Positions 8,667-17,100 of a DNA stretch of 29,899 nt are shown piece after piece. This DNA comes from Syntrophomonas sp. (GTDB lineage Bacteria > Bacillota > Syntrophomonadia > Syntrophomonadales > Syntrophomonadaceae): assembly GCA_003558625.1 (NCBI GenBank), contig PWPP01000086.1, positions 1 through 29,899 on the forward strand. The letters are read 5' to 3'. The notes under the pieces were generated by a model, which was not told where the DNA came from, made no database searches, and worked only from the letters and a program-made list of their open reading frames with translations. The translations under genes were made by a program, and so were the position numbers. Positions within the stretch are counted from its first letter, which is position 1; each line of letters begins with the position of its first letter.

Positions 8667-8856
8667 TCGCGGTACCACCCTAATTAACCAGGTCAGGCCT
8701 GGTTCACTTCATCAATGATAACGGATTATCCGGGAAGACCTACTATTATTTCAATCTCCTGCTCCCAGGTGAATTCGCAAGGATTACCTTTTTTACACTC
8801 TCAATTCATAGTGTAAATTCCCTGTAACGTAATCGCTTCTTGCTAATAGTCCTGTT
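8632..8856 (-). promoter_or_regulatory. T-box leader (tRNA-Phe responsive) upstream of pheST
   Basis: On the minus strand the leader has the canonical T-box AGGGTGGTACCGCG (8681-8668), whose TGGT can pair with the ACCA end of uncharged tRNA. It ends in a terminator, AAAATGCTTTC with GAAAGCATTTT (8632-8642 and 8656-8666), followed by a T-rich run. The stem I base is formed by GACTATTA (8851-8844) and TAATAGT (8748-8742), and a small stem III lies at 8717-8730. In the 3' strand of the lower stem I loop, TTC (8773-8771) followed by A is the likely specifier, a Phe codon matching the downstream genes. The exact 5' end is estimated. Confidence 0.93.
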
Positions 8857-9033
8857 CATAGCAATTTTACAGAGTTATTAACTTTTTATATAGGAGATAG
8901 TAAATGATACTGCCTGATGCCTCGAAAAGATGCCAGTATGCCTCTGCCTGCTTTGCCATGTACAATCTACCCTCCCATTTAATTAGGGCCGATTTGACAT
9001 AATTTTAGCATAATAGCATCCTAAAAACAAGAA

Positions 9034-9822
9034 TTAACCATATAATCTCTGCCGCCTGATCTCAGAAGAAAAAATCCCGTGGGCTACGGCGATATTAAGA
9101 GAATCTGCTTCCTGCTGAAGTGGTATTTTAACCCAGGCATCTACCATATAAGAATAATCCCCGCTCATCCCGTGGGCTTCGCTGCCAAATATAATTAATG
9201 ATTTCCCGGAATTAAAGTTTATATCATACAATAGCTTATTCCCCTTGCTATCGGCAGCAAGGACCTGGTATCCTTTTTCTTTCAATTCACGGATCATACT
9301 GGTGCTAACAGCTTGATATACCGGTATTTTAACTATCCCGCCCATAGAAGCCCTGACCGCCTTAGGGCTAAAAGGATCTGTACTGTTGCTGCTAAGAAGC
9401 AGTACACCAATACCCAGGGCCCAGGCCGTACGAATTATGGTCCCCAGATTCCCGGGATCCGCAATGCGGTCTAAAAAAAACACCGTACTATCCGGTTGAA
9501 GCAATTTGTCTGGGGACCATACCGGTTTGCGGGCAATGGCAGCAATACCCTGAGGAGTTTCTGTAGCACAAAGATACTTCATTAAGTCCGCTTTAACCTG
9601 ATAGGCTTGCTTTATATGAAGTCTTTGCACATCGCCTTCATAAACTTCCATGAGGTTGTCGGACACAAATAAAGTCTCAATCAGATCGGGCCGAATGAAA
9701 AGTTCTTGAACCGCTCTTTGCCCTTCTATCAAGAATAAACCCTTTTGATCCCTGTGTTTTTTCTCCTGTAGCTTACGGGCCATTTTGATCTGCCTATTTT
9801 CCTTTGAAACCAAAACCTGCAT
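9034..9822 (-). CDS. SpoU/TrmH-family RNA 2'-O-ribose methyltransferase (YsgA-like)
   Basis: 262 aa. The N-terminal substrate-binding domain resembles ribosomal proteins (KHRDQKGLFLIEGQRAVQE, about 20-45). The C-terminal SPOUT domain carries the three family motifs: DRIADPGNLGTIIRTAWALG (motif 1, Arg catalytic), IIFGSEAHGMS (motif 2), and KIPLQQEADSLNIAVAHGI (motif 3). The predicted role is SAM-dependent 2'-O-methylation of rRNA; the target nucleotide cannot be told. In Bacillus the related ysgA lies next to pheST, and the same arrangement occurs here. The ATG has GAGG about 8 nt upstream. The gene lies between the rplT terminator and the pheS T-box. Confidence 0.9.
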   Translation of the reverse strand: MQVLVSKENRQIKMARKLQEKKHRDQKGLFLIEGQRAVQELFIRPDLIETLFVSDNLMEVYEGDVQRLHIKQAYQVKADLMKYLCATETPQGIAAIARKPVWSPDKLLQPDSTVFFLDRIADPGNLGTIIRTAWALGIGVLLLSSNSTDPFSPKAVRASMGGIVKIPVYQAVSTSMIRELKEKGYQVLAADSKGNKLLYDINFNSGKSLIIFGSEAHGMSGDYSYMVDAWVKIPLQQEADSLNIAVAHGIFSSEIRRQRLYG

Positions 9823-9842
9823 GAAAAAACCTCATCCCGATA

Positions 9843-9873
9843 AAAATAAAATATTGCGGATGCCGCCATATTT
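9843..9873 (-). terminator. Terminator after rplT
   Basis: The inverted repeat AAATATTGCGG (9849-9859) and CCGCCATATTT (9863-9873) has one internal mismatch and loop ATG. On the minus strand it is followed by TATTTTTA. It sits about 30 nt after the rplT stop. Confidence 0.7.
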
Positions 9874-9899
9874 TTAATAGGAGAATGCTATCATCGGTT

Positions 9900-10253
9900 C
9901 TAGTTATGACTTTTGGCCAGTTCTGCCAGTTCGGCAAAACCCTGGGGATCTAAAATCGCCATTTCAGAAAGCATTTTCCGGTTGATATCAACCCCGGCCA
10001 TTTTCAGGCCGTAAATCATTTTGCTGTAATTGGTTCCATTAATTCTGGCCGCTGCATTGATCCGGCTTATCCAAAGCTTGCGGAAATCTCTTTTTTTCAG
10101 CTTTCTATGTATATAGGCGTAATTGCCCGATTTCATTACCTGCTGGTTGGCTACCCGGAAAAGCTTTGATTTGCTGCCCCGGTATCCTTTAGCCATTTTT
10201 AGTATTTTTTTATGTCTCTTACGCGCTGGAACTCCACGTTTAATTCTTGGCAT
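9900..10253 (-). CDS. rplT: 50S ribosomal protein L20
   Basis: 117 aa, full length and typical. L20 is an early-binding 23S rRNA protein needed for assembly of the large subunit, and in Firmicutes it represses its own operon. The basic N-terminal extension (MPRIKRGVPARKRHKKILKMAKGYRG) and the globular C-terminal half (LWISRINAAARINGTNYSKMI) are both present. The ATG follows GAGGAGG by 8 nt and overlaps the 3' end of rpmI by 14 nt. It is the last gene of infC-rpmI-rplT. Confidence 0.98.
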   Translation of the reverse strand: MPRIKRGVPARKRHKKILKMAKGYRGSKSKLFRVANQQVMKSGNYAYIHRKLKKRDFRKLWISRINAAARINGTNYSKMIYGLKMAGVDINRKMLSEMAILDPQGFAELAELAKSHN

Positions 10254-10467
10254 TTGTATTTACCTCCTCTATATAATAAGGGATCAACTCAGATATACGG
10301 TGATTTTCACTTTTGCTTACCAAGGTTGCCTGTCGCAGATTCCTTTTTCTTTTGGAGGTTTTACCGCTTAAAAGATGGCTGGCATAAGCTTTGGAACGTT
10401 TAATTTTTCCACTGGCGGTTTTTTTAAATCTTTTCGCCGCTCCCCGGTGAGTTTTCATTTTAGGCAT
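10240..10467 (-). CDS. rpmI: 50S ribosomal protein L35
   Basis: 75 aa, beginning with the invariant MPKMKTHRGAAKRFKKTASGK. The usual L35 is about 65 aa. This one carries a C-terminal extension of roughly eight to ten residues (ending EEVNTNAKN) that reads across the rplT ribosome site and start codon. The ATG has GGAGG 7 nt upstream and lies within the last codons of infC (8-nt overlap), so infC, rpmI and rplT are tightly coupled. The core is certain; the tail is simply open reading frame to the first stop. Confidence 0.97.
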   Translation of the reverse strand: MPKMKTHRGAAKRFKKTASGKIKRSKAYASHLLSGKTSKRKRNLRQATLVSKSENHRISELIPYYIEEVNTNAKN

Positions 10468-11002
10468 TTACTTCTTCCTCCTTACTTACACTTTCTAGTC
10501 TGGGAACAAGGATCATTACCATATTTCTGCCTTCAACTTTAGGAGACTTTTCAATGGTAGATATATCGGACAGCTCGCGAGCAAATTTTTGGGATAATCT
10601 TTCTCCTAACTCCGGGTGAGCAATTTGCCGGCCTCTGAACATGATGGTAAATTTAATTTTATCACCAGCACTCAAAAACTTTCTAGCGTTTTTGGCTTTT
10701 ACCTGAAAATCATGCTCATCAATATTTGGCCGCATTTTAATTTCTTTAATGGTTATTATTTTCTGCTTTTTGCGGGCTTCTTTCTCTCTTTTGCTCTGCT
10801 CAAATTTATGTTTGCCATAATTCATTAAACGACAAACCGGTGGATTAGCAGAGGGGGCAACCTCAACCAGGTCTAATCCTTTTTTTTCAGCTAGTTCCAT
10901 CGCTTCCTGGAAAGATAGGATCCCTAACTGCTCACCAGTCTCACTGATTAGTCTGACTTCCTTAGCCCTGATATTATCGTTGATCCTTAAATCTTTACTA
11001 AT
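10460..11002 (-). CDS. infC: Translation initiation factor IF-3 (AUU start)
   Basis: IF-3 binds the 30S subunit and checks start codons. From ISKDLRINDNIRAKEVRLI the product is 180 aa, the normal size, with the N-terminal domain (GEQLGILSFQEAMELAEK, DLVEVAP), linker and C-terminal domain (KEIKMRPNIDEHDFQVKAKNARKFL, VEGRNMVMIL). The start is read as ATT at 11002-11000, seven bases after GGAGGTGA. A longer in-frame reading to an ATG at 11119 would translate through the leader terminator and is not credible. A rare AUU start is a conserved infC feature that lets IF-3 limit its own translation. It is followed by rpmI and rplT. Confidence 0.96.
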   Translation of the reverse strand: MSKDLRINDNIRAKEVRLISETGEQLGILSFQEAMELAEKKGLDLVEVAPSANPPVCRLMNYGKHKFEQSKREKEARKKQKIITIKEIKMRPNIDEHDFQVKAKNARKFLSAGDKIKFTIMFRGRQIAHPELGERLSQKFARELSDISTIEKSPKVEGRNMVMILVPRLESVSKEEEVNA

Positions 11003-11040
11003 AAGAAGTTCACCTCCAAGTGTATTTATTGGTCGAGTCA

Positions 11041-11192
11041 AAAAAAAAGCCATAAAAAAAGCGGGGTTTTTTCCCCGCTTCTCCCATTCATTACACCCTA
11101 AATAATACCTTGCTTGCATAGTATTAAACGTGTAACCTTAGCAATACTAATGATTGCAAGGTGAGAAGTCGGGCTTCTACTTAGCTCATACA
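11041..11192 (-). promoter_or_regulatory. L20-type autoregulatory leader of infC-rpmI-rplT
   Basis: The transcript runs from about 11192 to the infC start and contains alternative structures. One is a terminator (11059-11080). Another is an upstream segment CCCGACTTCTC (11173-11163) that can pair with GAGAAGCGGG of the terminator's 5' side (11083-11074) except for one bulged A, forming an antiterminator. Between them is a nested stem: TTACAC/GTGTAA (11130-11135 with 11091-11096) and TAATAC/GTATTA (11121-11126 with 11103-11108). This is the layout of the Firmicutes L20 leader, in which L20 binding favours termination. Family assignment is from structure and position, not from a search. Confidence 0.85.
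11059..11080 (-). terminator. Leader attenuator upstream of infC
   Basis: The perfect stem AAGCGGGG with CCCCGCTT and a six-base loop is followed on the minus strand by seven T. It lies about 60 nt before the AUU start and belongs to the L20 leader. Confidence 0.93.
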
Positions 11193-11198
11193 TATCAT

Positions 11199-11227
11199 AG
11201 TATAACATTTTATCCGTAAAATGACAA
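11199..11227 (-). promoter_or_regulatory. Sigma-A type promoter of infC operon
   Basis: On the minus strand TTGTCA (11227-11222), a 17-bp spacer and TATACT (11204-11199) form a good vegetative promoter. Its predicted start near 11192 suits the leader described above. Confidence 0.75.
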
Positions 11228-11373
11228 GCTTATATATCCTTCCCGGCCATATTGTGCAGGTAGAAAATGGTGCTCATGCCATACATTATCATGTCGGATA
11301 CTCGGATTCTTTGGTTTTTAATTGCTCCCCCTCGAAGAATTAAATCCGGTGCCAAACCTCATGGATAAGAAAA

Positions 11374-13284
11374 TCAGAAAATCACTTTGTTCTTTATTTC
11401 ATGTTGAAGCAGTTGAACAAAGTCTTCCAGGCTTTGCGCTCCGACATCCCCATCCCGACGTTTGCGAACTGAAAGATTCCTGTTCTCTGTTTCGTTATCA
11501 CCTAATACCAGCATATAAGGGATCTTCAACATCTGCCCTTCCCTGATTTTATAACCGATTTTCTCACTGCGGTTGTCTACATCCACCCGTATGTTAAGGT
11601 CTTTAAGATATTGCCTGATTTCTTCGGCATAGAAATGGTTTCTTTCCGTAATGGGCATTATCCTCACCTGAACCGGTGCCAGCCATAGCGGAAAAGCGCC
11701 GGCAAAATGCTCGGTAAGAATGCCGATGAAACGCTCTATGCTGCCAAAAATCACCCGGTGTATCATAACCGGCCGGTGTCTGTTACCGTCCTCGCCGATA
11801 TAGGTCAAGTCAAATATTTCGGGCATGGAAAAATCAAGCTGGATAGTTCCACACTGCCAGGTTCGATCCAAAGAATCTTTTAAATGAAAATCTATTTTGG
11901 GACCATAAAATGCTCCGTCTCCCTCATTCACTTTATAATCAACCCCTTTTTCTTCCAGGGCCTGACGCAAAGAATCGGTAGCCATGTCCCACATTTCATC
12001 GGAGCCCATGCATTTTTCCGGTCGGGTCGATAGTTCGATATGATAGCTAAAGTCAAAAATGCCGTAAAATAGATCTACCATGGCAAATACATTCTTAATT
12101 TCGTCAATGATCTGATCCGGGAGCATAAAGATATGAGCATCATCTTGGGTAAAAGCCCTGACTCTCATTAACCCATGAAGTACCCCGGATAATTCATGAC
12201 GATGCACCAAACCCATTTCTCCAATCCTCAGGGGGAATTCCCGGTAACTGTGTAAATTTTGCCTGTATACTAAGATTGTTCCCGGGCAGTTCATGGGTTT
12301 AATGGCAAAATCCTGTTCATCAATGGATGTAAAATACATGTTTTCTTTATAATGATCCCAGTGCCCGGAACGTTCCCATAAACTACGGTTTAATATGATG
12401 GGGGTCCGGATCTCCTGGTAACCGGCTTTTTCATGTTCCTCGCGCCAGAATTTTTCCAGCTGGTTGCGAATAATCATGCCCTTGGGCAGGAAAAACGGAA
12501 ATCCTGGGCCTTCATCCAGTACTACGAAAAGATCCAGCTGCCGGCCTAGTTTTCGGTGATCTCTTTTTTTGGCTTCTTCCAGTTTATAAAGGTAATCATC
12601 CAATAATTCTTTGCTGGGAAATGAAGTGCCATATACCCTTTGCAACATCTTGTTTCTCTCATCACCACGCCAGTAGGCTCCGGCCAGGCTCATTAACTTT
12701 ATGGCTTTGATCCTGCTGGTGGATGGCAAATGGGGGCCGGCACATAAATCAATAAAGTCACCCTGTTCATAGATGCTTATTACTGTATCTTCCGGCAAAT
12801 CTTCGATAAATTCCAACTTATAGTCTTCTCCTCTTTGGGTAAATAATTCTATCGCTTCTGCTTGAGATATTTCCCGGCGTAATATGGGATAATTTTTCTG
12901 GATGATTTTTTTCATTTCTTTTTCCAGTTTGTTAAAATCCTCGGGAGTAAATTTATGCTCACTGTCAAAATCATAATAAAAACCCTTATCTATGGCTGGT
13001 CCTACTGCCAATTTGGTCCCGGGCCATAATTTTTGTACAGCCTGGGCTAATATATGGGATGAAGTATGTCGGTATACATCCTGGGCCCGCTCATCTTCAA
13101 AAGTCAGGATTTCTAAGGCACCATCACCTGGTATTTCTGCATTTAAATCTGTTAGTTTTTCATTAAAAACAACCGCTACTGCGTTTTGAGCCAGTTTGGA
13201 ACTTATGTCTTCAGCGACTTGCATAAAAGTTGTTCCCGCCGGGTAGAGACGTTCTTCCCCGTTTTTCATTTGTAATGTAACCAT
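11374..13284 (-). CDS. thrS: Threonyl-tRNA synthetase
   Basis: 636 aa, complete. Domain order is TGS (1-62), the editing domain with H73/H77 (RHTSSHI) and C181/H185 (DLCAGPH), the class II catalytic core, and the C-terminal anticodon-binding domain (from about 535). The zinc ligands of the active site are in place: C333 (NCPG), H384 (DDAHIF) and H509 (MIHRVIFGSIER). It charges tRNA-Thr and should clear mischarged Ser-tRNA. The ATG has GGAGG 8 nt upstream. No T-box is visible before this gene, unlike many Firmicute thrS genes; it sits 22 nt after the DUF445 gene and is probably co-transcribed with it. Confidence 0.98.
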   Translation of the reverse strand: MVTLQMKNGEERLYPAGTTFMQVAEDISSKLAQNAVAVVFNEKLTDLNAEIPGDGALEILTFEDERAQDVYRHTSSHILAQAVQKLWPGTKLAVGPAIDKGFYYDFDSEHKFTPEDFNKLEKEMKKIIQKNYPILRREISQAEAIELFTQRGEDYKLEFIEDLPEDTVISIYEQGDFIDLCAGPHLPSTSRIKAIKLMSLAGAYWRGDERNKMLQRVYGTSFPSKELLDDYLYKLEEAKKRDHRKLGRQLDLFVVLDEGPGFPFFLPKGMIIRNQLEKFWREEHEKAGYQEIRTPIILNRSLWERSGHWDHYKENMYFTSIDEQDFAIKPMNCPGTILVYRQNLHSYREFPLRIGEMGLVHRHELSGVLHGLMRVRAFTQDDAHIFMLPDQIIDEIKNVFAMVDLFYGIFDFSYHIELSTRPEKCMGSDEMWDMATDSLRQALEEKGVDYKVNEGDGAFYGPKIDFHLKDSLDRTWQCGTIQLDFSMPEIFDLTYIGEDGNRHRPVMIHRVIFGSIERFIGILTEHFAGAFPLWLAPVQVRIMPITERNHFYAEEIRQYLKDLNIRVDVDNRSEKIGYKIREGQMLKIPYMLVLGDNETENRNLSVRKRRDGDVGAQSLEDFVQLLQHEIKNKVIF

Positions 13285-13306
13285 TTATATACCTCCTGCT
13301 GTTAAT

Positions 13307-13906
13307 CTATCCCTGTAATAGCAAAATTATTGCTATTTGCATCATGCCGATCAAAAAACCCAGCAATCCTCCTAATAGTTCTATAAACCTGAGTTCTTTT
13401 ACAGCTACTCCCCTAATTATACCTTCTAGTTGGAGAATATCGTAATCATTAATTCGCTTTTCTACAATTTCCTTGGTTTTTATGGTCTTACTCAGGTGAT
13501 CGTACCCTGACCGAAAAACATCGTCTACCATTCTGGCAGATTCCTGCTGTAAAATCTTAATGATGTTATTAACAATTAACGCCGACACCCGGTTGGGTAT
13601 GATGTTAGGCAGAACTTCATACAAACGCACTTCCACCTTATCCATGATCTGGTCATGAATGATTTTTTTATTGTCCGGGGTATCGATCTTGGCAATTAAG
13701 TCTGCCGCGGATAATAATTCATTTTCGACCAGCATCCCAATGCTATCTGCCAGCTGTTCCCGTCTTTTGGGCAGCAATCCCTGCAAATCCAGAAAAAGGA
13801 TTTTCACCGGCTCCCGGGGCCAGAAAAGTAGCTTAATAGCCAAGACATTGGTGATATATCCAATTAATGCACTTAAAAGGGGAATAACGATTAAATAATA
13901 TTGCAT
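13307..13906 (-). CDS. DUF445-family membrane protein
   Basis: 199 aa from the ATG at 13906, which has AGGTGG about 8 nt upstream; a GTG four codons earlier (13918) is the alternative. The protein has a hydrophobic N-terminus with the family segment PLLSALIGYITNVLAIKLLFWP, a helical soluble middle rich in charged residues (about 45-170), and a C-terminal membrane helix (LLGGLLGFLIGMMQIAIILLL). That matches the DUF445 family of inner-membrane proteins (YheB-like), which has no settled biochemical function. The gene is divergent from the activase gene and directly precedes thrS. Confidence 0.8.
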   Translation of the reverse strand: MQYYLIVIPLLSALIGYITNVLAIKLLFWPREPVKILFLDLQGLLPKRREQLADSIGMLVENELLSAADLIAKIDTPDNKKIIHDQIMDKVEVRLYEVLPNIIPNRVSALIVNNIIKILQQESARMVDDVFRSGYDHLSKTIKTKEIVEKRINDYDILQLEGIIRGVAVKELRFIELLGGLLGFLIGMMQIAIILLLQG

Positions 13907-14145
13907 ATCATACGCCACCTATAACAAATCGATTATTAAAAAAATATAGCAGATTTCCCGGTTATAAGCAATTATGCTCTAAACAGACAGTATTTGCGGC
14001 TTGATTGCTGTGTTTGTTTTTCTGTATTATCACTTGGAATTGCCTGCTTAATCTGTTACATTGTGATTCGGGTAATACTATGTAATTTATGGATAACGTA
14101 TTCATCTTGTTTTATTCATTTCAGCATTTCATATGGAGGAAAAAA

Positions 14146-17100
14146 ATGAAATCACTGGGTATATGCATTGGTGCATCGAACGTAACGTTTGCCCTGGTCG
14201 AAAAAACAGATCGCAAGGTTATGGTTTTACAAGAGCGATCCGTTCCTCATGAGGGAGACCCCCGGAGCAGAATCTTAGAATATATTGATCGTGCTCTTTT
14301 ACAGACTATTGATTTTATGGCTGTCACCGGGAGAAAGTTGCGGCATATTATAGATGCAGCGTCCCTGGCGGAAGCTGAAGCCGTAGAACATGCTTACCGT
14401 TATATTCGAAGTTTCACTCCTCCAACCCAGGCCAATATTCTTATCAGCGCCGGCGGGGAAAATTTTATGGTCTATGCGCTGGATAAAAACGGTTTTATAA
14501 CCAATGTGTTTACCGGAAATAAATGCGCATCCGGAACCGGCGAGTTTTTCCTGCAGCAAATTCGCCGGATGAATTTGAATATAGAAGAAGCCCTTGAAAT
14601 CGCGGACATCAATCATCCCTATAAATTATCGGGGCGTTGTTCCGTATTTAGTAAAAGTGACTGTACCCACGCATTAAATAAGGGCACGGACAAAGGAAAG
14701 GTGGTAGCCGGACTTTGTGAAATGATGGCCGTAAAAGTTGCGGAGCTCCTGCAAAAAACTGATTCTGATCAGATTTTATTGGTAGGGGGGACCTCTGATA
14801 ATCACTTAATGATTGATTACCTGCAGCAAAAAATGGCCCCTGCTACTATTATCGTGCCCCACCACGCCCGCAATTTTGAAGCTTTAGGAGCTGCTTTGTG
14901 GGCTTTAGAAGAAGAACATCCGTCATCCCGGGATACAGTAAACCTTTTTCATGAACGAAACACAACGTTTTCCTTGTTGCCTCCATTAAAAAATTCCCTA
15001 GACATGGTGAGTTTCAAGCAGTGGGGCCGCAAAACAGCTCAAAATGGTGATCGTTGTATTTTGGGCCTGGATGTAGGCTCAACTACCACCAAAGCGGTTT
15101 TAATCCGGGAAGACGATCAGCGGATTTTGGCCAGTTCTTATCTACGCACCAGTGGAGATCCGGTAGGAGCTGCCCGGCAATGCTACCGGGAATTGTCCCA
15201 ACAAATTCCGGACAATATTTTTATTATCGGCTTAGGGGTAACCGGCTCCGGGCGGCAAATTGCCGCTTTACATGCCTTAACTCCTGCCGTAATCAATGAA
15301 ATTGTCGCTCACGCAACAGCTGCGGTTTTCTTTGATGCCGAGGTAGATACGATTTTTGAAATCGGCGGGCAAGACGCAAAGTACACATATATCACAAACG
15401 GGGTGCCCTCTGACTATGCCATGAATGAAGCCTGCTCCGCCGGCACCGGCTCCTTTCTGGAAGAATCTGCCTGGGAAAGCCTGGGGATTCCGGTGCAAAA
15501 TATTGCCGATATTGCCTTTTCCGGCAGCCAGGCACCAAACTTCAATGACCAGTGCGCCGCCTTTATCGGCAGTGATATCAAGAGTGCCATCCAGGAAGGT
15601 ATAGAAATCCCGGATATCGTTGCCGGTCTGGTATATTCGATATGTACCAACTACAACCAGAGGGTAAAGGGAAGCCGGAAAATAGGTGAGAAAATCTTTA
15701 TGCAAGGGGGCGTCTGCTATAATCAGGCAGTGCCCGCAGCCATGGCCGCCCTAACCGGAAAAAAAATTGTGGTACCACCAGAGCCCGGACTTATGGGGGC
15801 TTTTGGAGTCGCTCTGCAGGTCAGAGAACAACTTAAACTAAACCAGATAAAACCACAAAATTTTCACTTAAAAGAACTCATTGAACGAGAAGTTCTTTAT
15901 CAGCAACCCTTTATTTGCAAAGGGGGTAAAGAAAAGTGCGATCGTAGCTGCAAAATAAGCCGGGTACAGATTGATGGGCGTATATATCCTTTTGGCGGTG
16001 CCTGTAATAAATATGTAAATTTAATCCACGATCCTAAACCTGCCTCTGCTGTAGCCGTTAACCTGGTCAACAAGAGGGAAGATATGTTATATGACCAATT
16101 CAGCAGAAAATTTGCAGTACCCTTGCAGAAAAAATTAGATAAAACCATGGGCATAATTCCTTCCCTGCAAACAGCTTCCTTGTACCCTTTATATTATAAT
16201 TTCTTTGCCGCCTTGGGCTTTGATATCATCACTGCCGATCATATTGATGAAGATGGTGTTCATTGCAAGGGTTCTTCTTATTGCTATCCAGTTGAAATAT
16301 CTCATGGTTTTTTATCTAATTTAATGAAAAAAAATCCTGATTACTATTTTCTGCCCCATGTTAAATATATGCCGGTAGAGCAGGAAACCAAAAAGAAAAC
16401 CACCTGCCCCTTTGTCCAGGGGGAACCATATTATTTGCAAAGTGCTTTCAGCCAAATCCCCAAAGATAAGATAGTCAGTGCGGTTTTAGAAATGAATCAG
16501 GGCTACCATAATGCCCTAAATACGTTTATAGCCATTGGTAAAAAGCTGGGTTTTTCTGCTGCTTTGACTAGAAAAGCCTTTTATAAGGCCGTAGAAGCCC
16601 AGGATCTTTTTCAACAGAAGGGTCAGGAGTTAGGCAGAATATTTTTAGGGGAACTAGAGCAAAACCCTGATGAAATAGCAATTGTAATAGTTGGCCGCTC
16701 TTATAATGCCTTAAGCAAATATGCCCATATGGGGATCCCGCAAAAATTTTCCAGCCGCAAATACAAAATCATCCCCTATGATTTCTTGCCCTGTGCCCAG
16801 GAGGAAATCACCGATAATATGTATTGGGCTTCGGGAAATCTGATCTTAAAAGCATCCAGTTTTATTAAAAACCATCCCCAGTTGTTCCCAGTTTATATCA
16901 GTAATTTCAGCTGTGGCCCCGATTCTTTCTTAATCTCGTATTTTCGCAAGATCTTGGGATCAAAACCCTCGCTCACCCTGGAATTGGATAGCCACACTGC
17001 CGATGCCGGTTTGGACACCCGCATAGAAGCTTTTATTGATGTAATCCATAATTACCTGAAAGTAAATCAATCCTCTGCTGGTGCTGCACCGGATAAACCC

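Noticed and set aside
8900..8950. ATACTG...CAGTAT hairpin with repeated GATGCC before the pheS leader
   Set aside because: Only six base pairs with a long asymmetric loop; no clear position relative to a gene end or leader start.
11005..11119. 39-codon N-terminal extension of infC from an ATG at 11119
   Set aside because: It crosses the leader terminator and is unlike IF-3; the AUU with GGAGGTGA in front gives the standard protein.
14040..14090. Possible promoter TTACAT-17-TATGTA before the activase gene
   Set aside because: Both hexamers match consensus poorly, and AT-rich DNA gives several equal alternatives.
15277..15705. 142-codon open frame on the minus strand
   Set aside because: It lies wholly antisense to domain 2 of the activase, whose protein motifs are clear; no ribosome site and no recognisable product.
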